Positions 1-6,778 of a stretch of DNA of 8,658 nucleotides are shown here, piece by piece. A program made the translations under genes and the position numbers. Source of the DNA: an uncultured Chlorobiaceae bacterium (GTDB taxonomy: Bacteria; Bacteroidota; Chlorobiia; Chlorobiales; Chlorobiaceae); NCBI GenBank assembly GCA_903929845.1, contig CAIYWF010000164.1, positions 1 to 8,658 on the forward strand. The letters run 5' to 3'. Every line of letters starts with the position of its first letter. The first letter of the stretch is position 1. The notes under the pieces were generated by a model. The model was given only the letters and a program-made list of their open reading frames with translations. It searched no databases and had not been told where the DNA came from.

Positions 1-617
1 AAAACAATCATCTTGCAGAAAGAAACCGGGGATACTTTGAGGCAAGGAATATTTTAGCCCTGAATTTTCTCAGCTCTCCTGGCTCAGGAAAAACTTCGTT
101 GCTCGAAAAAATCATTCCATTGCTGCAACAGCGCTTTCCGGTTGCCGTTATCGAGGGTGACCAGCAGACAACCAATGATGCTGACCGTATTCATGCTCTT
201 GGTGTGCCGGTGATCCAGATCAATACTGGTTCAGGATGTCATCTTGATGCACTGATGGTCAACCGCGCTGTCAAGGAGCTTGAATTGCAGGAAAACTCGC
301 TGCTCTGTATCGAGAATGTCGGAAACCTAGTCTGCCCGGCGCTCTTTGACCTTGGTGAGGCTCTGAAAGTGGTGATTATCAGCGTGACTGAGGGCGACGA
401 CAAGCCGCTGAAGTACCCGACAATGTTTCATGAGGCCGATCTCTGCATTCTCAACAAGATCGATCTGCTGCCTTACGTGGAATTTGATGTGGCGAAGTGT
501 CGCGAAAATGCCATGCGGGTCAACCACCATCTCGAATGGTTTGAAGTGTCGGTGAAAACCGGTGAAGGGCTTGCGGCATGGCAGGAGTGGCTCGAAAAGA
601 GATTGATACACCATTGA
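1..617 (+). CDS. hypB: Hydrogenase nickel incorporation GTPase HypB (5' partial)
   Basis: HypB is the cytoplasmic GTPase that, with HypA, delivers nickel to the large subunit of [NiFe]-hydrogenase. The reading frame is open from base 3 and already begins inside the protein (NNHLAERNRGYF), so the true start and any His-rich N-terminal metal-binding segment lie upstream of the window; 204 residues are visible. Seen: the P-loop SSPGSGKT (bases 72-95), the motif VIEGDQQT, the GSGCHLDA segment whose adjacent Cys-His pair is the GTPase-domain metal site in known HypB proteins, ENVGNLVCP, and the G4 guanine-recognition motif NKID. An in-frame TTG at 99 must not be taken as the start, because it lies just after the P-loop. 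The gene leads the visible hyp cluster and overlaps the start of hypF. No defect is visible. Identity is very secure. Confidence 0.97.
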   Translation, partial: NNHLAERNRGYFEARNILALNFLSSPGSGKTSLLEKIIPLLQQRFPVAVIEGDQQTTNDADRIHALGVPVIQINTGSGCHLDALMVNRAVKELELQENSLLCIENVGNLVCPALFDLGEALKVVIISVTEGDDKPLKYPTMFHEADLCILNKIDLLPYVEFDVAKCRENAMRVNHHLEWFEVSVKTGEGLAAWQEWLEKRLIHH

Positions 618-2941
618 ACATTCAGGGCGAAGCACGGCGGCGTCTGCTGGTTAACGGGATTGTACAGGGTGTCGGGTTCCGGCCGTTTGTTTACCGGATA
701 GCCGTCGGTTTCGGGCTGAAAGGCTTTATCCGCAATACCTCTTCAGGCGTGTTAATTGAGGTGCAGGGCTCTTCCATGCTTCTCGACAGTTTTATTTGTG
801 CACTGCAGAGTGACCTTCCGCCTCTTGCCCGCATTGAGGCAATTAAAGAGAATGCTCTTGACTGTGTTGCTGAGGAGGGTTTTGTCATTGCGGATTCGAG
901 TGCTGGCGCCGATGTTGAGACGCTCATTCCGCCTGATATTGCCCTTTGCGGTGATTGCCGCCGTGAACTTCTTGATCCGGCAGACCGCCGGTTTCGCTAT
1001 CCCTTCATCAACTGCACCAATTGCGGCCCTCGATACACCATAGTTGATCGTCTGCCTTACGACCGTCCCTCTACTTCAATGCACTCTTTCATGATGTGCC
1101 CGGAGTGTGAAAGGGAGTACCACGATCCTCTCGACCGTCGTTTTCATGCGCAGCCCAATGCTTGCCCGGTGTGCGGCCCGGCGCTTCTGCTGCTTGACGC
1201 GGCGGGGTTGCCGATTGATGGTGATGCTGTGGCAGAAGCTGCAGTATTGCTGAACCAGGGGCTTATTCTTGCACTGAAGGGGTTGGGAGGTTTTCATCTT
1301 GCTGTTGATGCCAGTAATGAGAGTGCGGTAAAAAGATTGCGAGAGCGGAAGGGGCGTGAGGCAAAACCCTTTGCGGTTATGATGCGCGACATGGAGCTTG
1401 TACGGAGATACTGCAGGGTGAACGAGGGTGAGCTTGCAGTCTTGACCTCAGCGGAGGCGCCCATTGTGCTCTTGAAAAAGAGGAAGAGCTGCATACTGGC
1501 GCCATCAGTAGCTCCGGATAACGATCGCCTCGGCGTTATGCTTCCCTACACTCCCCTGCATACCCTGCTTTTCGAGGAAGGCCCTGCAGCTTTGGTGATG
1601 ACCAGTGCCAATTTCAGTGAAGAGCCCATTGTCAATGAGAATGATGAAGCGCTCTTGCGCCTCACAGGCATTGCCGATACTTTTTTGCTGCACAATCGCC
1701 CTATCTATCTCAAATGCGACGATTCGGTAACTATCCATCTTTCAGGAGAGCTTCGTCAGATCAGGCGGAGCAGGGGATCCGTGCCAGCCCCGATTTTTCT
1801 CCGTGAAGGTGGGCCCACAGTACTTGGTACAGGGGGAGAGCTTAAAAACACCGTCACCCTGCTGAAAGGTTCTCACGCGCTGATGAGCCAGCATATCGGC
1901 GACATGAAAAACTTTGAGGCATACCGCCATTTTGAGCAGGTTGTCGCCCACTTGCAGCGCCTGTTTCAGGCAACACCCGAGCTTGTCGTGCATGACTTGC
2001 ACCCTGACTACATGACAACCCGGTGGGCGGAAGATCAGCATATCCCGGTAATGGGTGTGCAGCACCATCATGCCCATCTTGTTGCCTGTCTTGCAGACAA
2101 CAGGGAGGAAGGGCCCGCTATCGGCCTTATCCTTGATGGTACAGGCTTCGGAAGCGATGGTACGATATGGGGCGGTGAAGTGCTGATCGGCGACGCTGCC
2201 GGAGTTGAACGGTTTGCCTCGCTGGAGTCGATGCCACTTCCTGGAGGTGATGCCGCAGTCATGCAGCCATGGCGTCTGGCGTTTGGTTATCTTCACAGAA
2301 GTTGCACCCACTTGCCCGATCTGCCGTTTATGAAAGGGAGGAGTGTCGAGCAAATCCTTGAGCTGCTTGAAAAAAAAGTGAACATTGTCGAAACCTCAAG
2401 CTGTGGTCGCCTGTTTGATGCCGTTGCCGCACTCTGCAACCTGCGGGGGGAAATCACGTATGAAGGAGAGGCTGCCATAGCGCTGATGAATGCTGCGGGG
2501 GGGGCTATAGGTCATAAAGAGTTTCGCTATGATTTGCACTACGCAATACCGCCAGGGAAAACTCTCTATAATGAGGAGACTCAGGATGCAGAAAAAGGTC
2601 GTTGGATAATGATGGTCTCCCCTATGATTCAAGACATTGCAATTGCCTTGCAAGCAGGGATGTCCACCATCGACATCAGCCGAAGATTTCATCGCACCCT
2701 TGTAACCTGCTTCCAGAATATTATCGAAAAAGCATCCAAAGCTACCGGTATAACAACTATAGCGCTCAGTGGCGGAGTCTTCCAGAATGAACTTCTCTTC
2801 ATTACCTTGTTGCATGAACTTCAGCAGGCTGGCTACAGGGTGCTTGCTCATGCGCAAGTCCCATCGAATGATGGCGGGCTTTCGCTTGGTCAGGCTATTA
2901 TCGGTCGTAATTTTCTGAAGGGTCGTTTTTTCTTACTTTGA
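578..2941 (+). CDS. hypF: Carbamoyltransferase HypF, [NiFe]-hydrogenase maturation
   Basis: HypF uses carbamoyl phosphate and ATP to make carbamoyl-adenylate and transfers the carbamoyl group to the C-terminal Cys of HypE, the first step toward the cyanide ligands of the active-site iron. The 787 residues match the usual length of about 750-800. Domains in order: acylphosphatase (about 20-110, with VNGIVQGVGFRPF), a double zinc-finger region with C124-x2-C127-x18-C146-x2-C149-x24-C174-x2-C177-x18-C196-x2-C199, a YrdC-like domain (about 210-390, with KGLGGFHLAVDA and VMTSANFSEEPIV), and a Kae1-like carbamoyltransferase domain (about 415-780, with metal-binding HHHAH at 496-500, LILDGTGFGSDG and LSGGVFQNE). 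The ATG at 578 overlaps hypB by 40 bases and has GAAGGG about 8 bases upstream. A TTG at 614 in a TTGA overlap with the hypB stop would still keep the whole acylphosphatase domain, so the exact start is open. The gene is intact. Confidence 0.97.
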   Translation: MAGVARKEIDTPLNIQGEARRRLLVNGIVQGVGFRPFVYRIAVGFGLKGFIRNTSSGVLIEVQGSSMLLDSFICALQSDLPPLARIEAIKENALDCVAEEGFVIADSSAGADVETLIPPDIALCGDCRRELLDPADRRFRYPFINCTNCGPRYTIVDRLPYDRPSTSMHSFMMCPECEREYHDPLDRRFHAQPNACPVCGPALLLLDAAGLPIDGDAVAEAAVLLNQGLILALKGLGGFHLAVDASNESAVKRLRERKGREAKPFAVMMRDMELVRRYCRVNEGELAVLTSAEAPIVLLKKRKSCILAPSVAPDNDRLGVMLPYTPLHTLLFEEGPAALVMTSANFSEEPIVNENDEALLRLTGIADTFLLHNRPIYLKCDDSVTIHLSGELRQIRRSRGSVPAPIFLREGGPTVLGTGGELKNTVTLLKGSHALMSQHIGDMKNFEAYRHFEQVVAHLQRLFQATPELVVHDLHPDYMTTRWAEDQHIPVMGVQHHHAHLVACLADNREEGPAIGLILDGTGFGSDGTIWGGEVLIGDAAGVERFASLESMPLPGGDAAVMQPWRLAFGYLHRSCTHLPDLPFMKGRSVEQILELLEKKVNIVETSSCGRLFDAVAALCNLRGEITYEGEAAIALMNAAGGAIGHKEFRYDLHYAIPPGKTLYNEETQDAEKGRWIMMVSPMIQDIAIALQAGMSTIDISRRFHRTLVTCFQNIIEKASKATGITTIALSGGVFQNELLFITLLHELQQAGYRVLAHAQVPSNDGGLSLGQAIIGRNFLKGRFFLL

Positions 2942-2975
2942 ATCAAGTGTTACATAACCTTATCTCCTGATACCC

Positions 2976-3248
2976 ATGTGCCTCGCCATACCTGGAAAAC
3001 TGATCGAACTCATTACGGAGAATGGCCTCAAAATGGGCATTATAGACGTGAACGGTTCAAAAACAAGGGCATGTCTTGAATATGTGCCTGACATCAAAGT
3101 TGGCCAGTACACCATTATTCATGCCGGATTCGCTCTGAAGATAATTGACGAAGATGAGGCTGCAGAGAGTCTGAAGCTTTGGCAGGAGCTTATTGATAGC
3201 GGAGCTTTTCAGCCTGATGAAGAGCCCTTCTCACCAGAATCGTTGTGA
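2976..3248 (+). CDS. hypC: Hydrogenase assembly chaperone HypC (HypC/HupF family)
   Basis: HypC is a small chaperone that binds HypD and the Fe(CN)2CO precursor, then carries it to the hydrogenase large subunit. The protein has 90 residues, a normal length. It begins MCLAIPGKLIE, the family signature; after removal of Met the exposed Cys2 is the essential ligand and thiol. The OB-fold-like core follows (GIIDVNGSKTRACLEYVP, then VGQYTIIHAGFALKIIDEDEA), ending in an acidic tail. The start is fixed by the signature. The gene follows hypF after 34 bases, the only clear gap inside the hyp cluster, and no convincing Shine-Dalgarno, promoter or terminator is visible there. The stop codon touches the hypD start. 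Function and identity are secure; which hydrogenase it serves cannot be read from this window. Confidence 0.96.
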   Translation: MCLAIPGKLIELITENGLKMGIIDVNGSKTRACLEYVPDIKVGQYTIIHAGFALKIIDEDEAAESLKLWQELIDSGAFQPDEEPFSPESL

Positions 3249-4351
3249 TGCTGACACCAATGAAATACATCGATGAATACCGAAATCCAGAGCTTGCCCG
3301 CAAGCTTCTCAACGAGATTCGCAGAAAAGCTGCCCACCATTGGACAATTATGGAGATCTGCGGCGGCCAGACTCACTCCATTATCCGAAACGGTATTGAC
3401 CAACTGCTGCCTGATACTATCGAACTGGTGCATGGTCCCGGCTGCCCGGTCTGCGTGACTCCCCTTGAATCCATTGAGAGAGCTCTCGCCATCGCAGCAC
3501 GGGAAGAGGTGATTTTTACCAGTTTTGGGGATATGCTTCGGGTGCCAGGAAATTACAGGGATCTCTTCATGATCCGCAGCGCAGGAGGCGATGTTCGTAT
3601 TGTTTTCTCACCTCTCGACGCACTGCAGATTGCCCGTGATAACCCGGCAAAAGAGGTGGTCTTTTTTGCCGTTGGTTTTGAAACGACGGCTCCGGCAAAT
3701 GCTATGGCGGTATGGCAGGCAGCACGAGAAGGAATTGAAAACTTCAGTGTTCTGGTGAGCCAGGTAATGGTTCCCCCTGCCATGCGGGCGATTCTCTCTT
3801 CACCGGGGAACCGGGTTCAGGGTTTCCTTGCAGCGGGGCATGTCTGCGCGGTGATGGGCTATGAGGAGTATGAGCCGGTAGCCCGAGAGTTTCAAGTGCC
3901 GATAGTCCCGACCGGCTTCGAACCGGTTGAGCTGCTTGCGGGAATTCTCAAAACCGTTGAGCTGCTCGAAGAGGGAAAAGCGGAGGTGGTGAACTGTTAT
4001 GGGCGGGTGGTGAGCCGGGCAGGTAATCCGGTTGCGCAGGAGACCATCCACAACGTGTTTGAAGTGACCGATCGTCAGTGGCGAGGGATTGGTCTGATTC
4101 CCGGCAGCGGTCTTGGCCTCAGAGAGTCTTATGCCCGTTTTGACGCCGAAAAAAGGTTTAATGTCACGAATATTTTCGCTGAAGAGTCGCCATTCTGCAT
4201 GAGCGGCAGTGTGCTGCAAGGGAAGCTCAAGCCTGATGGCTGTCCCGCTTTTGCGAAAGAGTGTACACCGCAGCATCCCCTTGGAGCTACCATGGTTTCA
4301 TCCGAAGGGGCATGTGCCGCATACTATAAATATCATCTTGATACCCCATGA
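3248..4351 (+). CDS. hypD: Hydrogenase formation Fe-S protein HypD
   Basis: HypD is the [4Fe-4S] scaffold that, in complex with HypC, assembles the Fe(CN)2CO unit using cyanide received from HypE. The length (about 367 residues) is typical. Seen: EICGGQTHS and HGPGCPVCVTP, which hold the conserved Cys and the CxxC that bind iron and do thiol chemistry; GFETTAPANA; GFLAAGHVCAVMGYEEYEP; NCYGRVVSRAGNP; and a C-terminal group of four cysteines starting at FCMSGSV and ending at EGACAAYYKY that would bind the cluster. Three starts are possible: GTG 3245 (GTGA overlap with hypC), ATG 3248 (TGATG, one-base overlap, chosen here) and ATG 3260, which begins MKYIDEY and lines up best with the usual family N-terminus. 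None has a clear ribosome binding site, so translation is probably coupled to hypC. Intact gene. Confidence 0.96.
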   Translation: MLTPMKYIDEYRNPELARKLLNEIRRKAAHHWTIMEICGGQTHSIIRNGIDQLLPDTIELVHGPGCPVCVTPLESIERALAIAAREEVIFTSFGDMLRVPGNYRDLFMIRSAGGDVRIVFSPLDALQIARDNPAKEVVFFAVGFETTAPANAMAVWQAAREGIENFSVLVSQVMVPPAMRAILSSPGNRVQGFLAAGHVCAVMGYEEYEPVAREFQVPIVPTGFEPVELLAGILKTVELLEEGKAEVVNCYGRVVSRAGNPVAQETIHNVFEVTDRQWRGIGLIPGSGLGLRESYARFDAEKRFNVTNIFAEESPFCMSGSVLQGKLKPDGCPAFAKECTPQHPLGATMVSSEGACAAYYKYHLDTP

Positions 4352-5394
4352 CGATTGTTCCGATCTGTCCAGCCCCTGTTATGCAGCACGAAACCGTCCA
4401 GATGGCGCATGGCGCCGGAGGTCGTTTATCGCAGACGCTCATGCAGCGGGTGTTTATGCCGCACCTCCATAACGCCTTTCTTGATCTGCTTGACGATCAG
4501 GCAAAGCTTGACTTGCCTCCAGGAAGAACCGCTTTTTCTACCGACACCTACGTGGTGAGTCCGGTTTTTTTCCCCGGTGGCAACATTGGAGAGCTTGCCG
4601 TCAACGGTACCGTTAACGATCTGGCGGTTGGTGGAGCAAAGCCGCTCTATCTCAGCGCGGGTTTTGTGCTTGAAGAGGGGTTTTCGCTTGCAGAGCTTGA
4701 AGACATTGTCAAGAGCATGGCCGAAGCTGCCCGCAGGGCGGGAGTGATGATTGTGACCGGTGACACCAAAGTGGTCGGAAAAGGGCAGTGCGACAGGATT
4801 TTTATCAATACCTCTGGTATCGGAATTATCAGGGAAGGTGTTAATCTTTCGTGCCGAAACCTGAAGGTAAGCGACAGCATCATTCTCTCCGGAACGGTTG
4901 GCGATCATGGGATGGCCATCATGACCTCGCGCGAAGGGCTCTCATTCCAGTCGCGGATAACAAGCGACTGTGCAGCGCTCAATGGCATGATCAGTACTAT
5001 TCTTGATGAGGTGCCCTTCGCCATTCACGCCATGCGCGACCCGACCAGGGGAGGGGTAGCCGCTACTCTGAACGAACTGGCAAGCTCCTCTTCCGTCGGG
5101 ATTGAGATACATGAGACAACTATTCCCGTAAAACCGGATGTTCGTGGGGCTTGTGAACTGCTTGGCATTGACCCTCTGCATGTGGCCAATGAAGGCAAAC
5201 TTGTTGTGGCTGTAGCGGCAGGTGATGCAGAGAGGGTGCTTGAGGTGATGCGTGCTTTAGACCTTGGCCGGGATGCCGTCATCATCGGATCGGTGGTTGA
5301 CGATCATCCCGGTATGGTGGTCATGCGTACAGTTTATGGCAGCCGACGGATTATTGATCTTCCGCTTGGTGAACAGTTGCCAAGGATCTGCTGA
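4348..5394 (+). CDS. hypE: Carbamoyl dehydratase HypE, [NiFe]-hydrogenase maturation
   Basis: HypE belongs to the PurM-like ATP-binding family (AIR synthase type). It accepts a carbamoyl group from HypF on its C-terminal cysteine and dehydrates it with ATP to a thiocyanate, which supplies cyanide to the HypC-HypD iron. The protein has 348 residues, the normal length. Seen: the N-terminal AHGAGGRLS glycine motif, FSTDTYVVSP, NGTVNDLAVGGAKPLYLSAG, VTGDTKVVGKG, MRDPTRGGVAATLNELA, and the C-terminal signature PRIC with the catalytic Cys348 as last residue. The start ATG overlaps the hypD stop as ATGA, which indicates translational coupling. It is the last gene of the hyp operon; the stop codon lies in the loop of a perfect inverted repeat. 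All expected key residues are present. Confidence 0.97.
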   Translation: MTIVPICPAPVMQHETVQMAHGAGGRLSQTLMQRVFMPHLHNAFLDLLDDQAKLDLPPGRTAFSTDTYVVSPVFFPGGNIGELAVNGTVNDLAVGGAKPLYLSAGFVLEEGFSLAELEDIVKSMAEAARRAGVMIVTGDTKVVGKGQCDRIFINTSGIGIIREGVNLSCRNLKVSDSIILSGTVGDHGMAIMTSREGLSFQSRITSDCAALNGMISTILDEVPFAIHAMRDPTRGGVAATLNELASSSSVGIEIHETTIPVKPDVRGACELLGIDPLHVANEGKLVVAVAAGDAERVLEVMRALDLGRDAVIIGSVVDDHPGMVVMRTVYGSRRIIDLPLGEQLPRIC

Positions 5395-5408
5395 ACCTTG
5401 GCAACTGT
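5373..5408 (+). terminator. Perfect 13-bp hairpin across the hypE stop codon
   Basis: The arms ACAGTTGCCAAGG (5373-5385) and CCTTGGCAACTGT (5396-5408) are perfect reverse complements around a 10-base loop, atctgctgaa, which carries the last codons of hypE: Ile, the catalytic Cys, and the TGA stop. The hairpin sits between the convergent ends of hypE and the cytochrome c gene. No T run follows directly on either strand, so it is not a classic intrinsic terminator. It may instead stabilise the mRNA 3' end, work with Rho, or serve both strands. That it forms in the transcript is an inference from the sequence. Confidence 0.6.
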
Positions 5409-5440
5409 AAGACGTTTATATGCTGCTGCCGAGGCGATTG

Positions 5441-5824
5441 TTATTTTGTTATGGCGATCATGTATCTGACAGCCAAAGTTACCTCTTCATCGTTCAGAGC
5501 TTCATTACCGCCTTTTGGCGGCATCGCGCCTTTTTTTCCTTCGTACCCTTCAATTGCTTTTTTTGCCAGAATAGTTACACCCACTGGGATGCGTTCTTTC
5601 CAGTCAGATTTGTCTCCTGGTGTCGGAGCGCCAGCGACATCGGAATTATGGCAACCGCCACAGTTGGCTTCGTAAATTTTTTTGCCAACAGCAAGTTTCT
5701 GTTCCGCAGCAGCTTCTTCCTTTGACTCAGTCAGTTCCTCTTTATCAGGAGGAGCCTCCTTACTGCATGAAGCGAGCAAAAAGAGAGACAGAGCCAAAAC
5801 TGGCAGAATTCGTTGCATAGTCAT
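5441..5824 (-). CDS. Lipoprotein class I cytochrome c, c-555-like
   Basis: A small monoheme c-type cytochrome of 127 residues, likely an electron carrier outside the cytoplasmic membrane. Residues 1-19 form a signal peptide (MTMQ, then a hydrophobic stretch) ending in a lipobox LLASC with the lipid-bearing Cys at 20, so the product should be membrane-anchored. Residues 21-44 are a charged Glu/Lys-rich linker. The heme site is CGGCH (55-59; bases 5648-5662); the likely distal Met is M101 in GAMPPKGGN. The segments IEGYEGKKGAMPPKGGN and LNDEEVTLAVRYM resemble, from memory, Chlorobium cytochrome c-555, which is normally a soluble periplasmic protein. ATG 5824 is used; the second Met (5818) would also leave a usable signal peptide, and neither has a clear ribosome binding site. 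It is transcribed toward hypE. Its redox partners are unknown. Confidence 0.9.
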   Translation of the reverse strand: MTMQRILPVLALSLFLLASCSKEAPPDKEELTESKEEAAAEQKLAVGKKIYEANCGGCHNSDVAGAPTPGDKSDWKERIPVGVTILAKKAIEGYEGKKGAMPPKGGNEALNDEEVTLAVRYMIAITK

Positions 5825-5877
5825 CGGAGTGGAATAATATTTTGATTAGAGAGCATCGCTAACAAATATCATCCGTG

Positions 5878-5905
5878 AATTTATAGTATTATCTTTCGCA
5901 ATCAA
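5878..5905 (-). promoter_or_regulatory. Possible sigma70-type promoter of the cytochrome c gene
   Basis: On the - strand TTGATT (5905-5900) and TAAATT (5883-5878) are separated by 16 bases, each matching four of six consensus positions, about 55 bases upstream of the cytochrome start in an AT-rich segment. The -35 part lies inside the 5' edge of the moaA remnant. This is a weak match, and Chlorobi promoters may not follow the E. coli consensus, so it is only a candidate. Confidence 0.22.
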
Positions 5906-6240
5906 AAAGTTATTACCCTGAACTTGAGACAGTAAGAGGATATGCAACCGAATATTTCAGTTATACTTTGCCAACCCATAAGGGCTCGATGGCCATTATT
6001 CCTGCGTTTACAAGAAACTTCTGTAGTAAGTGCAACAAGATTCGCATTACATCAAGTGGAAAAATAATTAGCTGCCTATATGAAAAAGAGGGGATGAATA
6101 TTCTGCCGCTGCTTCGCAACAATTGCAGCCATGAAGCAATAGCCGATCTTTTCCGGCAAGCGGTCTCTTATAAACCAGAGAATGGTAAACACGCGGTCAG
6201 CAATTCGGTTAGAACCAGCATGTCCGAAATCGGAGGATAG
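5887..6240 (+). pseudogene. moaA: 5'-truncated moaA remnant (C-terminal domain only)
   Basis: MoaA is the radical SAM enzyme that, with MoaC, turns GTP into cyclic pyranopterin monophosphate, the first step of molybdenum cofactor synthesis. Only about 117 codons remain of a usual 320-340. Seen: FCSKCNKIRITSSGKIISCL, with cysteine codons at 6022, 6031 and 6073 in the C-x2-C-x13-C spacing of the second, C-terminal MoaA cluster, and the diagnostic C-terminus MSEIGG ending in the Gly-Gly tail. Homology-like sequence reaches back to about 5887 (YYPELETVRGYATEYF), where it meets an in-frame TAG at 5884. The whole N-terminal radical SAM barrel with its CxxxCxxC motif is missing, and the space upstream is taken by the cytochrome c gene on the other strand. 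There is no credible start: TTG 5968 and ATG 5989 lack a ribosome binding site. The remaining frame has no internal stop, so the loss may be recent or the piece may be expressed. It cannot be an active MoaA. Confidence 0.78.
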
Positions 6241-6261
6241 AAGAGATAGTTCCCCGACATT

Positions 6262-6693
6262 TCAACAATTGAGCGTCATCCCGGGTGTTACTGTCCCGCC
6301 TTTAAGTACCCGACAAAAAAGTCCTTCCTTAGGCATGATACACTCCCCAGTAGTGCGCTTAATAGCACATCCGGCATTATGGCACTCTTTGCCAATCTGG
6401 GTGATTTCAAGAACAACGCTTTTGCCGATTTCAAGGCGATCACCAATCGTGAGACCTGAGAGATCTATACCCCTGGTAACAATATTTTCAGCAAACATCC
6501 CATGATCCAGTTCAGGCATCTTATGACGCATCCGGTCAATACTCTCTCCGGCAAGCAAAGAAACCTGCCGGTGCCACTCTCCAGCGTGAGCATCACCCTC
6601 AATACCCCAGTCCTCTTTCAGTGTAATTTCGTTCAAAGGTATTTTAACCACACCCTTGTCGGTACTGATACAAATCGCTTCTATCGAACCCAT
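6262..6693 (-). CDS. MOSC-domain protein
   Basis: A 143-residue single-domain MOSC protein (the molybdenum cofactor sulfurase C-terminal fold); stand-alone members are thought to act on sulfur or bind molybdenum cofactor, but this protein's exact reaction is unknown. Seen: ISTDKGVVKIPL, GIEGDAHAGEWHRQVSLL, the motif GKECHNAGCAI with the conserved Cys, and CIMPKEGLFCRVLKGG, all typical of the family. The frame is open further upstream to ATG 6786, but I chose ATG 6693 (MGSIEAICIS): it matches the normal family start, and the extra 31 codons run through the lpd terminator hairpin and read as low-complexity protein. No clear ribosome binding site precedes 6693. The gene converges with the moaA remnant, 21 bases away, which hints at a former molybdenum cofactor locus. 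Confidence 0.88.
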   Translation of the reverse strand: MGSIEAICISTDKGVVKIPLNEITLKEDWGIEGDAHAGEWHRQVSLLAGESIDRMRHKMPELDHGMFAENIVTRGIDLSGLTIGDRLEIGKSVVLEITQIGKECHNAGCAIKRTTGECIMPKEGLFCRVLKGGTVTPGMTLNC

Positions 6694-6743
6694 TGTAATA
6701 ATTGATTTTTGTCGTAGTGCTTCAACTGGAGACGGCTCATAAT

Positions 6744-6778
6744 TTCTAAAAACAGATACCCCGCTGCTTGCGGCGGGG
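6744..6778 (-). terminator. Intrinsic terminator of the sucB-lpd operon
   Basis: Read on the - strand, CCCCGCCG (6778-6771), loop CAAG and CAGCGGGG (6766-6759) form an 8-bp GC-rich stem with one G-U pair, followed after TATCTG by a run of five T (6752-6748, interrupted tract tatctgttttt). It lies 20 bases after the lpd stop codon and upstream of the chosen MOSC start, as expected for an intrinsic terminator. The T run begins some six bases after the stem, so it may be of medium strength. Confidence 0.72.

Noticed and set aside
99..617. HypB read as a short protein starting at TTG 99
   Set aside because: The P-loop and more conserved HypB sequence lie in frame upstream, so the gene is cut by the window edge and does not start at 99.
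1742..2353. Long - strand open frame of 203 codons inside hypF
   Set aside because: It lies wholly opposite the conserved Kae1-like domain of hypF and its translation shows no known motif; open antisense frames follow from codon bias.
3908..3927. Short inverted repeat CCGG-cttcgaa-CCGG in hypD
   Set aside because: Only about five pairs, inside a conserved coding motif (PTGFEPVE), with no T run; expected by chance.
4426..4908. - strand open frame of 160 codons inside hypE
   Set aside because: It overlaps conserved HypE motifs and shows no domain of its own.
5420..5725. + strand open frame of 101 codons with hydrophobic, Phe-rich stretches that look like a membrane protein
   Set aside because: It is the shadow of the cytochrome c gene, whose lipobox, CGGCH and Met motif are clear on the - strand; the Phe-rich look comes from antisense Lys/Glu codons.
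5841..5906. TTGAT and ATCAA half sites considered as an FNR/Crp-type operator
   Set aside because: The halves are more than 50 bases apart rather than four, so they cannot form such an operator.
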